A model generated the notes under the pieces. That model ran no database searches. It was given only the letters and a program-made list of their open reading frames with translations, and was not told the origin of the DNA. From assembly GCA_964584665.1 (NCBI GenBank), contig CAZPAO010000004.1:69382-133381 (forward strand): a stretch of 64,000 nt of DNA, in the 5' to 3' direction. The position numbers were made by a program, and so were the translations under genes. The DNA comes from DASUBN01 sp964584665. Its GTDB lineage: Bacteria > Pseudomonadota > Gammaproteobacteria > Natronospirales > REEB76. Below, in pieces: positions 1 through 8,815 of the stretch. Numbering within the stretch: position 1 is the stretch's first letter; every line of letters starts with the position of its first letter.

Positions 1-1
1 C

Positions 2-280
2 TGCGGCGTGTCCGGCACCGGCACGGGTGAGCTCTTCATCCGCTTGGGGCTCGCCAAGACCATCTCTGACCTGATGCGCTACAAGGGCATGACGGTGCGG
101 CAGGCGGCGGATCAGCTGGTGCTGCACGACCTCGTGGACTTGGGCGGCAGGGATACGGGTGGCGCCATCGCCATGGACCATGACGGCAACATTCGCATGC
201 CTTTCAACACCGAGGGCATGTACCGGGGCTATATCGATACTTCCGGCAAGGAAGTTGTGGCAATCTATCAGGACGAATGA
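2..280 (+). CDS. Isoaspartyl peptidase / L-asparaginase, C-terminal fragment
   Basis: This is the C-terminal 92 residues of an Ntn-hydrolase of the plant-type asparaginase / isoaspartyl peptidase family, which removes beta-aspartyl residues from damaged peptides and hydrolyses asparagine. The visible part begins with CGVSGTGTGE, matching the conserved SGTGTGE/FIR segment that follows the nucleophilic threonine in the beta subunit. It continues through the family-typical GGAIAMD and MPFNTEGM stretches near the C-terminus. The catalytic Thr and the alpha subunit lie outside the window, so activity cannot be judged. The open frame runs to the window edge; a GTG at 8 is internal, not a start. The next gene begins 43 nt downstream on the same strand. 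Confidence 0.9.
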   Translation, partial: CGVSGTGTGELFIRLGLAKTISDLMRYKGMTVRQAADQLVLHDLVDLGGRDTGGAIAMDHDGNIRMPFNTEGMYRGYIDTSGKEVVAIYQDE

Positions 281-323
281 ACCACCCGGCTACGCCGGCA
301 AACATACGAGAGAGGAGAGGGAG

Positions 324-740
324 ATGGGATACTTGCACATCAACATACTGGCGGTGCTGGTGGCGGCTGTGGCGGCCTTCGGTCTCGGCGCCCTGTGGTA
401 CGCGCCGATGCTGTTCGGCAAGCAGTGGGTCGCCTTCAACGGCTATACCCCCGAGAAGATCGAGTCCATGCGCAAGGGTGCAGGGCGCGCCTACGGCATC
501 TCCTTCGCCTGCTTCCTGGTGATGGCGGCCATGTTCGCGGTGCTGCTGCGCATCACCCACATCACTGCGATCGTCGCGGGCGCCAAGCTCGGCGGCCTGC
601 TGTGGATCGGTTTCGTGGCCACCACCGGCCTCACCGCCAACGTCTATTCGGACAAACCCCTGAAGGCCTTCATGCTGGATGCGGGTTACCAGCTGGTCTA
701 TCTCGTGATCATGGGTGTGATTCTCGCCGCTTGGCCGTGA
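324..740 (+). CDS. DUF1761 family small membrane protein
   Basis: A 138-residue integral membrane protein matching the DUF1761 pattern: a first helix with GLGALWYAPMLFGKQW around residues 20-35, then three further hydrophobic helices at about 53-73, 78-97 and 113-136. DUF1761 proteins have no established function. The ATG at 324 was chosen because it follows a strong purine-rich ribosome binding site (agaggagagggag) and opens directly into the first membrane helix. In-frame sequence further upstream overlaps the preceding gene and is low-complexity. A strong terminator at 770 closes the unit. Confidence 0.8.
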   Translation: MGYLHINILAVLVAAVAAFGLGALWYAPMLFGKQWVAFNGYTPEKIESMRKGAGRAYGISFACFLVMAAMFAVLLRITHITAIVAGAKLGGLLWIGFVATTGLTANVYSDKPLKAFMLDAGYQLVYLVIMGVILAAWP

Positions 741-762
741 TCGTTCCCCAGCTTCCATAAGC

Positions 763-807
763 CTTATGTACGGCGCCCGTGAGGGCGCCGTCACTTTTGT
801 ACATAAG
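763..807 (+). terminator. Nested inverted repeat with intrinsic terminator
   Basis: The inner hairpin has a perfect 9-bp GC-rich stem (770-778 with 783-791) and a GTGA loop, followed by CACTTTT, a typical Rho-independent terminator for the upstream DUF1761 gene. It is enclosed by a second perfect 9-bp inverted repeat, CTTATGTAC at 763-771 and GTACATAAG at 799-807, which places the T-run inside the outer arms. The two structures share bases 770-771. Confidence 0.75.
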
Positions 808-903
808 ACTTCTGTATATAAACCGGTTTGACCTTTCCTGGTGTCCGGTGGACCGCACGACGCGCTGGCATAATCGGCGCCCCCTGCATCCGCGGATGGG
901 CCG

Positions 904-1773
904 ATGCAACTGCCGCTCCTGATCAACATGCTCACCGGCGCCCTGTTCGCCGGCGGAATCGCATTCGAACTGCTCTGGCTGCTGGTGCGCGCCCTGCCGT
1001 GGCTGCGCTTCAAGGGGCCGTTCCCGGGACTGGTGCAGAACGTGGCGGGCGGCCGCGCCCGGCGCGAACTGCGCGCCAAGGAACGTGACTTGCTGTTACT
1101 GGCGGCCGGCGCGATCTGCAGCTTCACCAGCGGTGCCTTGCTCTGGATCTATGGCGCTGTCCTGCTGACGGGTCTCTGGATGTGGGTGCTGTCCGGCCTC
1201 GCTTGCCTCCTGTTCGCCGCCTGGTGGGTGTTCCTGGTGCGGGACTTCCGCCTCTGGCGCGAACGGCGTCACGCAGCCCGTGCCCACGGCGCGCTGGCCA
1301 CGGCGCTGGCGCGCCTGGCCCTGCAGAGCCACCGGGTGTTCCATGACGTCCCCGTGGGCGACCTGGTGCTGGATCACGTGGTGATGGGCAACCGCGGCGT
1401 GTTCGTCATCAAGCTGGTGGCGCGGCGACTGGCGAAGGAGAGCGACGTGGTGCGCATCAACGGCCGCTCCATCGAGTTCCAGGACGGCCATGCGCTCTTG
1501 GATACCATCGCGCTGGCGGAGCGCGGCGCCCGTGCGCTAGCGGACCTGCCGGTGAAGGGCCTGAGCCACCGCATCCACGCGCTGCCGCTGGTGGCGATCC
1601 CGGGATGGGAGATCGCTCCGGCCCAGGGCCAGGCGGGGGAGACCTTCCTGGTGAACGAGAAGTCGGCGCTGCTATTGTTGCGCGCCAGCAAGCCCGCGGA
1701 TTACCTGATGGAAGCGGACATAGGCCCGCTGCAGGAGCATCTGGCGAAGATCTGCACCGACCAGAGCTTCTGA
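904..1773 (+). CDS. NERD-domain-like membrane protein
   Basis: A 289-residue protein with one hydrophobic segment at about residues 4-27 and a hydrophobic pair at about 63-112, then a cytosolic domain resembling the nuclease-related NERD fold. That domain shows HRVFHDVP near 143-150, DHVVMGNRGVFVIKL at 157-171 and a beta-rich continuation to about 235. NERD domains are thought to be nuclease-related, but the function of such membrane-anchored proteins is unknown. The ATG at 904 is the first in frame and leads straight into the membrane helix. The gene ends 2 nt before the convergent macB-like permease gene. Confidence 0.6.
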   Translation: MQLPLLINMLTGALFAGGIAFELLWLLVRALPWLRFKGPFPGLVQNVAGGRARRELRAKERDLLLLAAGAICSFTSGALLWIYGAVLLTGLWMWVLSGLACLLFAAWWVFLVRDFRLWRERRHAARAHGALATALARLALQSHRVFHDVPVGDLVLDHVVMGNRGVFVIKLVARRLAKESDVVRINGRSIEFQDGHALLDTIALAERGARALADLPVKGLSHRIHALPLVAIPGWEIAPAQGQAGETFLVNEKSALLLLRASKPADYLMEADIGPLQEHLAKICTDQSF

Positions 1774-1774
1774 G

Positions 1775-2998
1775 CTACTGGTAGCGCAGGGCCTCGATGG
1801 GGTCGAGCTGGGCCGCCCGGCGCGCGGGATAGAGGCCGAAGAACACGCCCACGGCGACGGACACGCCCACGGCGAGCAGGATGGACCAGCCCTGCACAAT
1901 CACCGGCATGTGGATGATGCGTTCGGTGATCCAGCAGAGCAGCATCCCCAGGAGCACGCCCACGAGGCATCCGCTCACGCACATCAGTATCGATTCCAGC
2001 AGGAACTGCAGGATGATGTCCCGCTGGGTCGCGCCCAGGGCCACCCGCACGCCGATCTCGCGCGTCCGTTCCGTCACTGCCACCAACATGGTGTTCATGA
2101 CGCCGATGCCGCCCACCACCAGTGACACGGAGGCCACCGCCGCCAGGAGCAGCGTCACCGCCAGCGTCACCGTGTCAGCGGTGTTGAGCAGGGAATCCAT
2201 GGCGCGCACGTAGAAATCGTCCGCGGCCTTGGGCGCGAGCCGGTGGCGCTGGCGCAGCAAGGGACTGATCTCGTCCTTCACGTAGGGGATCCAGTCCTTG
2301 GAGGCGGCCTGCACCATCACCATCTGCACCGAGTCCGGGCGCGCCGCGCCGAACAGGCGGTGTTGCGCGGTGGAGAGGGGCACCAGTACCACGTCGTCCT
2401 GGTCCCGGCCGAAGAAGCTCTGGCCCTGCGCCGTGAGCGTGCCCACGACCGTCAGGGGCGTGTTCTGCACCCGGAGGGTCTGGCCAAGCGGGTTCTGCCC
2501 GGCGAACACGTTCTGCACCACGGTCTGGCCCACGATGGCCACTGCAGCCGCCCGGGCCTGGTCGTCGTCGCTGAAGGGGCGGCCGGAAGCCAGCGGCCAG
2601 GCGCGGATACGCAGATAACCTGGGTCCACGCCCGTGAGGCTGGTGGCCCAGTTCTGGTTGCCCGCTACCACCTGCACGTTACCGCCCAGGGTGGAGGACA
2701 CGTCCGACACCGCCGGCAGGTGCGAGATGGCGTCCGCGTCGCCGGTGGTGAGGTTGGAGAGGGCGCCGTGCCCGAGGCGCACGCCGCCCGTGGTGTGGCT
2801 GCCGCTCATGATGACGAGGGTGTTGGTGCCCAGCGCCGAGATGGAGGAGTCCACCCGCGCCCGCGCACCGGCCCCCACCGCCAGCATCACGATCACGGCC
2901 ATGATGCCGATGACGATGCCGAGCATGGTGAGGAAGGCCCGCAGCCGGTTCACTGCCAGCGCGCGGAAGGCCTCGTCCAGCAGGACCGCATTGCGCAT
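1775..2998 (-). CDS. MacB-type ABC transporter permease
   Basis: A 407-residue permease of the MacB/FtsX class. One N-terminal helix (about 18-42) is followed by a MacB-like periplasmic domain of about 240 residues and three C-terminal helices containing the family signature around GIGVMNTML..TERTREIGVR. In E. coli MacB the ATPase and permease are one polypeptide; here the ATPase is a separate upstream gene. Its start codon shares one base with the ATPase stop (TGATG at 2996-3000), so translation is probably coupled. With the adaptor upstream it forms a tripartite exporter of unknown substrate that needs an outer membrane channel. Confidence 0.9.
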   Translation of the reverse strand: MRNAVLLDEAFRALAVNRLRAFLTMLGIVIGIMAVIVMLAVGAGARARVDSSISALGTNTLVIMSGSHTTGGVRLGHGALSNLTTGDADAISHLPAVSDVSSTLGGNVQVVAGNQNWATSLTGVDPGYLRIRAWPLASGRPFSDDDQARAAAVAIVGQTVVQNVFAGQNPLGQTLRVQNTPLTVVGTLTAQGQSFFGRDQDDVVLVPLSTAQHRLFGAARPDSVQMVMVQAASKDWIPYVKDEISPLLRQRHRLAPKAADDFYVRAMDSLLNTADTVTLAVTLLLAAVASVSLVVGGIGVMNTMLVAVTERTREIGVRVALGATQRDIILQFLLESILMCVSGCLVGVLLGMLLCWITERIIHMPVIVQGWSILLAVGVSVAVGVFFGLYPARRAAQLDPIEALRYQ

Positions 2999-3693
2999 CA
3001 GTGCCGCACTCCGCTGTCATCCACCACATAGCCATCCTTGAAGCGGATCTGGCGCCGGGCCGCAGCGGCGATGTCCGGCTCGTGGGTGACCAGCACCACG
3101 GTGGCGCCGAGATCGCGGTTGAGGTCCTTGAGCAGGCGCATCACGTCCTCGGAGGTGGCGGTGTCCAGGTTGCCGGTGGGCTCGTCTGCCAACAGGAGCT
3201 TCGGCGAATTGACGAGGGCCCGGGCGATGGCGACCCGCTGCTGCTGGCCGCCGGAGAGTTCCGTGGGGCGGTGTTCCGCATGGGAGGCGAGGCCCACCAT
3301 GTCCAAGGCGCGCAGCGCCTTCACCCGCGCCTCGGCCCGGGTGTCGCCGGAATAGAGGCGTGCCAGGCCCACGTTGTCCAGGGCGCTGTAGCGGGGCAGC
3401 AGGTTGAAGTTCTGGAACACGAAACCGATGTGCTGGTTGCGGACCGCCGAGAGGGCGGCGGCGGGTGCCGTGCCCACGTCCTCTCCCAGCAGCCGGTAGC
3501 TGCCGCCGGTGGGCCTATCCAGGCAGCCCACGATGTTCATGAAGGTGGTCTTGCCGGAGCCGGAGTGGCCGGTGATGGCCACGAACTCGCCTGCTTCGAT
3601 GCGGATGTCGACCCCGTGCAGGGCGGTGAAGTCCACGCCGCTGCCGGTGCGGTAGACCTTGCGCACGCCCTCGGCGTCGATGATGGCCGTCAT
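2998..3693 (-). CDS. ABC transporter ATP-binding protein (MacB/LolD type)
   Basis: A 231-residue nucleotide-binding subunit. Walker A is GHSGSGKTT at residues 42-50, the Q-loop lies in GFVFQNFNLL, the signature is LSGGQQQRVAIARAL, Walker B is LLLADEPTGNLD and the switch histidine is in VTHEP. These are hallmarks of the MacB/LolD/FtsE subfamily, which powers mechanotransmission rather than substrate translocation. The start at 3693 overlaps the adaptor stop codon by 4 nt (ATGA), and the stop overlaps the permease start. Earlier in-frame codons lie inside the adaptor gene and give low-complexity translation, so they are rejected. Confidence 0.92.
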   Translation of the reverse strand: MTAIIDAEGVRKVYRTGSGVDFTALHGVDIRIEAGEFVAITGHSGSGKTTFMNIVGCLDRPTGGSYRLLGEDVGTAPAAALSAVRNQHIGFVFQNFNLLPRYSALDNVGLARLYSGDTRAEARVKALRALDMVGLASHAEHRPTELSGGQQQRVAIARALVNSPKLLLADEPTGNLDTATSEDVMRLLKDLNRDLGATVVLVTHEPDIAAAARRQIRFKDGYVVDDSGVRH

Positions 3694-4835
3694 GAGGGCC
3701 CGCGCGGCGGAGTGCGGGCGGCGTTGACGCCGGTGGCGATGGGCGTGCCTTCGTCCAGGTCCTCGGAACTGTCCGTGATCTCGGAGTACTGGTCCCCTTG
3801 CAGGCCCAGCTTCACGAACACCTGGTGGGGCTGGCCGTGCTGCATCACGAAGATGCTGCCGTCCCACTTCCCGTCCGGGGGCGTAGCGTCGGCGCTGATG
3901 AGGCCGCTGTTGGCGATCTGCAGCGCCTCGTTCGGGACCCTGAGCACGCCCGCGCGCTTGTCCGTGAGGATGGCGGCGGAGGCGGTCATGCCGGGGCGCA
4001 GGACCAGGTCCGGGTTGCCGGTGTCTATCACCACGTCGTAGGTGACCACGTTCTGGGTGGTGGTGGAGTCGTTGCGTACCATGCGCACCGCGCCCTTGAA
4101 GCTGCGGTCCGGGAAGGCCTCGACCGTGAAGCTGACCGGCTGGCCCGGGTGCACGTGACCCACGTCCGCCTCATCCAGGTTGAGGTCTATCTGCATCTTC
4201 GAGAGGTCCTGGGCGATGACGAAGAGCGTCGGCGTCTGGAAGCTCGCCGCCACCGTCTGGCCCACGTTCACGCTGCGGGAGATCACCACTCCTGAGACGG
4301 GCGAACGGATGATGGAGTAGCCGAGGTTGATGTGGTCGTGCTCCACCGCTGCGTGTGCCGCCTGCACCTGGGCCTGGGCGCTCGCGAGGGCGTTGTCGGC
4401 GGTGTCCACGTCGGACTGGGCCACGTAGCCCGAGGGCAGCAGTCCCGAGAGGCGCTGGTCGCTGCGCTGGGCGATCTTCAGGTTGGTCTCGGCGCTGGCC
4501 TCTGCCGCCTCGTCCTGGTGCAGCTGGGAGAGGAACAGGGTCTGGTCCAGCTCGGCCAGCACCTGGTCCTTCTTCACCGGCGAGTTGTAGTCCACGTAGA
4601 GCTTGGAGAGGGTGCCGGAGACCTGGGTGCCCACGTCCACCAGCACCACCGGATTGAGGGTGCCGGAGGACTTGATCATGAGCGAGACCTCGCCCTTGTC
4701 CAGGGGCTTCATCTGCAGGCCCGAAGCCGCATAGTCGTGCCGGTGGCGGCCGGCCAGGAAGCGCCAGCCGACGAGCAGGACGAGGATGACCGCTATGGCG
4801 ATGGCGGCGAGGGAGATGAGCTTGCGACGGGTCAT
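3690..4835 (-). CDS. MacA-type periplasmic adaptor (HlyD family)
   Basis: A 381-residue membrane fusion protein with an N-terminal membrane anchor at about residues 5-24. A barrel-sandwich/lipoyl half-motif with GTQVSGTLSKLYVDYN follows, then an alpha-hairpin of about 100 residues, the second lipoyl half (SPVSGVVISR) and beta-barrel and membrane-proximal domains. It should link the ABC permease to a TolC-like channel. It is the first gene of a three-gene unit with the ATPase and permease, joined by stop/start overlaps. A 93-nt gap separates it from the dienelactone hydrolase-like gene upstream, so it may have its own promoter. Confidence 0.9.
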   Translation of the reverse strand: MTRRKLISLAAIAIAVILVLLVGWRFLAGRHRHDYAASGLQMKPLDKGEVSLMIKSSGTLNPVVLVDVGTQVSGTLSKLYVDYNSPVKKDQVLAELDQTLFLSQLHQDEAAEASAETNLKIAQRSDQRLSGLLPSGYVAQSDVDTADNALASAQAQVQAAHAAVEHDHINLGYSIIRSPVSGVVISRSVNVGQTVAASFQTPTLFVIAQDLSKMQIDLNLDEADVGHVHPGQPVSFTVEAFPDRSFKGAVRMVRNDSTTTQNVVTYDVVIDTGNPDLVLRPGMTASAAILTDKRAGVLRVPNEALQIANSGLISADATPPDGKWDGSIFVMQHGQPHQVFVKLGLQGDQYSEITDSSEDLDEGTPIATGVNAARTPPRGPS

Positions 4836-4928
4836 GGGCTATCCGTGATGCGGAGGCACTACGACAGTAACGCCCCCGCCGGGTGGGAGATGACGGTTCG
4901 ACGCCTGGGGTTTTGTAACCGCGTGTAA

Positions 4929-5651
4929 CTAGCCGAGATTCGCGTGCAAGAACTCTATGGCCTCGCGCCAGGCGATCGGTTCCACCGCTGGGGCATAGGC
5001 TGACCGTTCCTCGCACAGGAAGGCGTGGCCCGCGCCCGGGTACACCGAGAGCACGTAGCGTTTCTTGGCATCCGTCAGCACCTTGGCGATGCGGGCATGT
5101 TCATCGCCCGGGATGCCCTGGTCGTCGGCGCCATAGCCCAGGAACAGGGGTGCCTGCATCTTGGCCGCTTCGCCGATGGGTGGAGTGCGGCCGAAGCGGT
5201 CCGGGTCCGTGCCGGGGGCGATGGCGCCGCCGTAGAAACCCACCGCCGCCTGCAGGCGGCCGGGGAAGCGGCAGTTGGACAGGAAGGCGAGCCGGCCGCC
5301 CATGCAGAAGCCGATGATGCCGTGGGCGCCGCGTTTCACGTCCTTCTGCTGGTCGAACCAGTCCAGGGACTGGCCGACTTCTTTCACCAACTGCTCATCC
5401 TTCAGGCTCTTCAGTTTGTCGAGGATCTTGTCCATCTGGGAGTCGTAGGGGATGACCTCACCGTGGAAGTGGTCCGGCGCCAGGGCCACGAAGCCCGCAT
5501 CGGCGAGGCGTCGGCACACCTTCTGGATGTGGCCGGTGATGCCGAAGGCTTCCATTATCACGAGGACGCCCGGGAAGGGGCCGGCGCCTTGCGGGCGCTC
5601 CACGTAGCCTTCGATGTCCTGGGCTATCTGCACGTTCGTCATCTTGGACAT
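4929..5651 (-). CDS. Dienelactone hydrolase family protein
   Basis: A 240-residue alpha/beta hydrolase. The family's catalytic features are visible: E34 in IMEAFG, the nucleophile C116 in GFCMGGR, D176 or D177 in YGADDQG and H209 in GAGHAF. Dienelactone hydrolases open cyclic lactones, but many homologues have unknown substrates. The ATG at 5651 was chosen over an in-frame ATG 63 nt earlier because it follows a GGTGATG ribosome binding site and matches the usual N-terminus; the earlier start would overlap the RND gene. It lies 16 nt after the RND pump gene and is probably co-transcribed with it, an unusual partner for an efflux pump. Confidence 0.85.
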   Translation of the reverse strand: MSKMTNVQIAQDIEGYVERPQGAGPFPGVLVIMEAFGITGHIQKVCRRLADAGFVALAPDHFHGEVIPYDSQMDKILDKLKSLKDEQLVKEVGQSLDWFDQQKDVKRGAHGIIGFCMGGRLAFLSNCRFPGRLQAAVGFYGGAIAPGTDPDRFGRTPPIGEAAKMQAPLFLGYGADDQGIPGDEHARIAKVLTDAKKRYVLSVYPGAGHAFLCEERSAYAPAVEPIAWREAIEFLHANLG

Positions 5652-5667
5652 GACATCACCTTCTCTA

Positions 5668-8600
5668 TTATTCGTTGTGTACCGGCGCGGCGTTGGGTTC
5701 CAGATCACCGGCACGGCCGAGGCGTGCCGAGAGATGCTCCATGGCCACGTAGAAGGCCGGCGTCAGGAACAGGGTCAGCATCTGGGAGAAGATCAGGCCG
5801 CCCACGGTGGCGATGCCGAGAGGCCGGCGCGCCTCGGCACCCATGCCGAAGCCCAGCGCGATGGGCAGCGTGCCGAGGATGGCGGCCATGGTGGTCATCA
5901 TGATGGGGCGGAAGCGCACCAGGCAGGCCTCGATGATCGCGTCGCGGGCCGAGAGGCCCTTCTCGCGGCGGATCTGCAGGGCGAAGTCCACCATGATGAT
6001 GCCGTTCTTCTTGACCAGGCCCACCAGCATGATGAGGCCCACGAAGCTGAAGATGTTCAGCTCCTCGCCGAACAGGATGAGCGAGAGCAAGGCCCCCACC
6101 ATGGCCAACGGCAGGGCCGTGAGGATGGTGATGGGGTGGATGAAGTGCTCGTAGAGGATGGCGAGCACCATGTAGATGACGAGGATGGTGACGAGCAGCA
6201 GGATGGGCAGGTCCACCATGGACTGCTTGAAGGTCTGGGCATTGCCGGCGAAACTGCCGGTGACATCCGAGGGCAGTGTGCTCGCCGCCAGGGATTCGAT
6301 GCGCGAGGTCACCGTGCCGAGGGACAGGCCCGGCGCCATGTTGAAGGACAGGGTCACCGCCGGGAGTTGGGCGTAGTGGTTCACCTGCAGCGGGCCCACG
6401 CTGGGCCTGATGTCCGCCACGGCGCGCAAGGGCACCAGGTTGTTGCCAGCCCCCTGCACGTAGAGGGCGTTCAAGGCGCCGATGTCCGACTGGAACTGGG
6501 GCGCGAGCTGCATCATCACCCAGTACTCGTTGGTGGCGCCGTAGATGGTGCTCACCTGTTGCCCGCCATAGGCGCTGTAGAGGATGGACTGGATCTGCTG
6601 GGCGCTCACGCCGAGGCTGGAGGCGGCCTCGCGGTTGATGTTCACGTCGATCTGCGGGTTGTCGAGCTGCAGGTCCGAACTCACGTCCTGCACGCCGGGC
6701 ATCTTGTTCAGCTGCTGCTCGAACTTGGGCGCGGCGGCGTAGAGGGTGTCGATGTCCGGCCCTTGCAGCACGTACTGGAACTGGGCGTTGCCGCCGAGGG
6801 AGCCGATGTTCACCGCCGGCGGGTTCTGGAAGAAGACCTGCATGCCGTGCAGGGGCTCCATGGCCTTGCGCAGCTGCACCAGGACGTCATCGGCCTTCTT
6901 GCGGTCGCTCATGGGCTTCAAGCTGATGAAGAGCCGCCCGATATTGCTGCCGCTGGTGCCGCCGCCGCCCTGACCGGCGCTGGACATTACCGCCTGCACT
7001 CCCGGGTTCTGCTGCACCACCTTCGCCACCTGCTGCTGCATGGCGTTCAGCTGCTCGAAGGTGATGCCTTCCGGCGCCTGGGTGTTGCCGATGACCTGGC
7101 CCGTGTCCTCGCTCGGGATGAAGCCCTTGGGCACCAGCGCGAACAGCACGAAAGTGAGCAGCAGGATCAGGCCGCCGACCCCCAGCATGCTGCGCCAATG
7201 GTCCACCGCCCAGGTGAGGCCGACCCGGTACCCTTCGCGCATCGCCTCGAAGCCGTTCTCCAGGGTGTTGTAGACCTTGCCGTGGCTCTCACTCTCCTTG
7301 ATGAAGCGCGAGCAGAGCATGGGGGTCAGGGTCAGGGACACGAAACCCGAGATGAGGATGGCGATGCCGACCGTCAGGGCGAACTCGCTGAACAGGCGGC
7401 CGACGATACCGCCCATGAACAGGATGGGGATGAACACCGCCACCAGGGACAGGGTCATGGACACCACGGTGAAACCGATCTCCTGGCTGCCGATGAGGGC
7501 GGCGCGCATGCTGGGCTCGCCGTGCTCGCGGAAGCGCACGATGTTCTCCAGCACCACGATGGCGTCGTCCACCACGAAGCCCACAGCCAGCGTCAAGGCC
7601 ATCAAGGACAGGTTGTCCAGGCTGAAGCCCGCCAGCTGCATGATGGCGAAGGTGCCGATCACGGAGGTGGGCAGGGCCAGGGCGCTGATGAGGGTGGCCC
7701 TGAGGTTCCTCAGGAACAGGAAGATCACGCCCACCACCAGCAGGATGGCGATCATGAGCGTGGTGCGCACGTCGCCGATGGAGCCCTTGATGAAGCTGGC
7801 GCGGTCGTAGAGCAGGTGGATGGTGGCGTCGCCCGGCGCCTGCCGGGTGATCTCCGGCATCAAGGCCTGCACCGCCTGGGACACCTGCACCGTGTTGGCG
7901 CCCGGCTGGCGCTTGATGGCGAGCACGATGGCGGGGCGCATCTTGCCGCCCTCGTCATTGGCGTCTGAGAAGGTGGTGAGGGCCTTGTCCTGTTGCACCC
8001 CGTCCACGGCCTTGGCCACGTCCGAGAGGTGCACCGGCGCGCCGTTCTGGTACGCCACTATCATCTGGTTGTAGGCGGCGGCATCGGTGAGCTGGCCGTC
8101 GCTCTGCACCGTGTAGGTGTGGTTGCTGCCGTAGAGGGTGCCGGAGGGCAGGTTGGTGTTGTTGCTCTGGATGGCGTCCGTGAGCTGGGTCAGGGACAGG
8201 CCGCGGGCCGAGAGCGCGTAGGGGTTGACGTAGATGCGCGCGGCGTACTGGTACGACCCGAACACGATGACCTGCGCCACGCCCGGGATCTGCGAGAGCT
8301 GCTCGGCTACGCGGGTCTCGGCGTACTCGTCCAGCTGCGTCATGGGCACGCTGTTGGCGGTGAGCGACAGGTAGATGATGGCCGAGTCCGCCGGGTTCAC
8401 CTTGCGCAAGGTCGGCGGCGAGGGCATGTTCACCGGCAGTTGGCGGATGCTCTGGGAGATGGCGGTCTGCACGTCCTGGGAGGCCGCGTCGATGTTGCGC
8501 GACAGGTCGAACTGCAGGGTGATGTTGGTGTTGCCGGTGCCGTTGGTGGAGCTCATGGAGGTGAGCCCGGCGATGCTGCTGAACTGGCGCTCCAGGGGAG

Positions 8601-8793
8601 TGGCCACCGAGGAAGCCATGTTCTCCGGGTTGGCGCCCGGCAGGCTGGCGGACACGTTGATGGTGGGGAAGTCCACGCTCGGCAGCTCGCTCACCGGCAG
8701 GCTGGTGTAGGCGAACATGCCGAACACGAGCAGGGCCGCCATGATGACCGTGGTCATCACCGGGCGATGGATGAACGGGGCCGATAGATTCAC
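5668..8793 (-). CDS. RND multidrug efflux permease (HAE-1 / MdtBC-like)
   Basis: A 1041-residue inner-membrane proton antiporter of the AcrB superfamily. It begins with the canonical pattern of a short N-terminus (APFIHRPVMTTV), TM1 and the LPVSELPSVDFPT segment. It has the duplicated large periplasmic loops and the TM4 proton-relay motif GFVVDDAIVVLENI. Overall similarity looks closest to MdtB/MdtC/MuxB-type pumps. The start is GTG at 8793, preceded by GAGGAACG. It is the third gene of an OMF-MFP-RND operon read leftward, 22 nt after the adaptor. Drug range cannot be read from the sequence. Confidence 0.93.
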   Translation of the reverse strand: MNLSAPFIHRPVMTTVIMAALLVFGMFAYTSLPVSELPSVDFPTINVSASLPGANPENMASSVATPLERQFSSIAGLTSMSSTNGTGNTNITLQFDLSRNIDAASQDVQTAISQSIRQLPVNMPSPPTLRKVNPADSAIIYLSLTANSVPMTQLDEYAETRVAEQLSQIPGVAQVIVFGSYQYAARIYVNPYALSARGLSLTQLTDAIQSNNTNLPSGTLYGSNHTYTVQSDGQLTDAAAYNQMIVAYQNGAPVHLSDVAKAVDGVQQDKALTTFSDANDEGGKMRPAIVLAIKRQPGANTVQVSQAVQALMPEITRQAPGDATIHLLYDRASFIKGSIGDVRTTLMIAILLVVGVIFLFLRNLRATLISALALPTSVIGTFAIMQLAGFSLDNLSLMALTLAVGFVVDDAIVVLENIVRFREHGEPSMRAALIGSQEIGFTVVSMTLSLVAVFIPILFMGGIVGRLFSEFALTVGIAILISGFVSLTLTPMLCSRFIKESESHGKVYNTLENGFEAMREGYRVGLTWAVDHWRSMLGVGGLILLLTFVLFALVPKGFIPSEDTGQVIGNTQAPEGITFEQLNAMQQQVAKVVQQNPGVQAVMSSAGQGGGGTSGSNIGRLFISLKPMSDRKKADDVLVQLRKAMEPLHGMQVFFQNPPAVNIGSLGGNAQFQYVLQGPDIDTLYAAAPKFEQQLNKMPGVQDVSSDLQLDNPQIDVNINREAASSLGVSAQQIQSILYSAYGGQQVSTIYGATNEYWVMMQLAPQFQSDIGALNALYVQGAGNNLVPLRAVADIRPSVGPLQVNHYAQLPAVTLSFNMAPGLSLGTVTSRIESLAASTLPSDVTGSFAGNAQTFKQSMVDLPILLLVTILVIYMVLAILYEHFIHPITILTALPLAMVGALLSLILFGEELNIFSFVGLIMLVGLVKKNGIIMVDFALQIRREKGLSARDAIIEACLVRFRPIMMTTMAAILGTLPIALGFGMGAEARRPLGIATVGGLIFSQMLTLFLTPAFYVAMEHLSARLGRAGDLEPNAAPVHNE

Positions 8794-8815
8794 TGCTCGT
8801 TCCTCGCCGCGAGGC

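Noticed and set aside
5614..7968. A 784-codon open frame antisense to the RND pump
   Set aside because: The translation is almost only His, Gln, Glu, Gly and Ala without domains; it is a GC-skew shadow of the pump gene.
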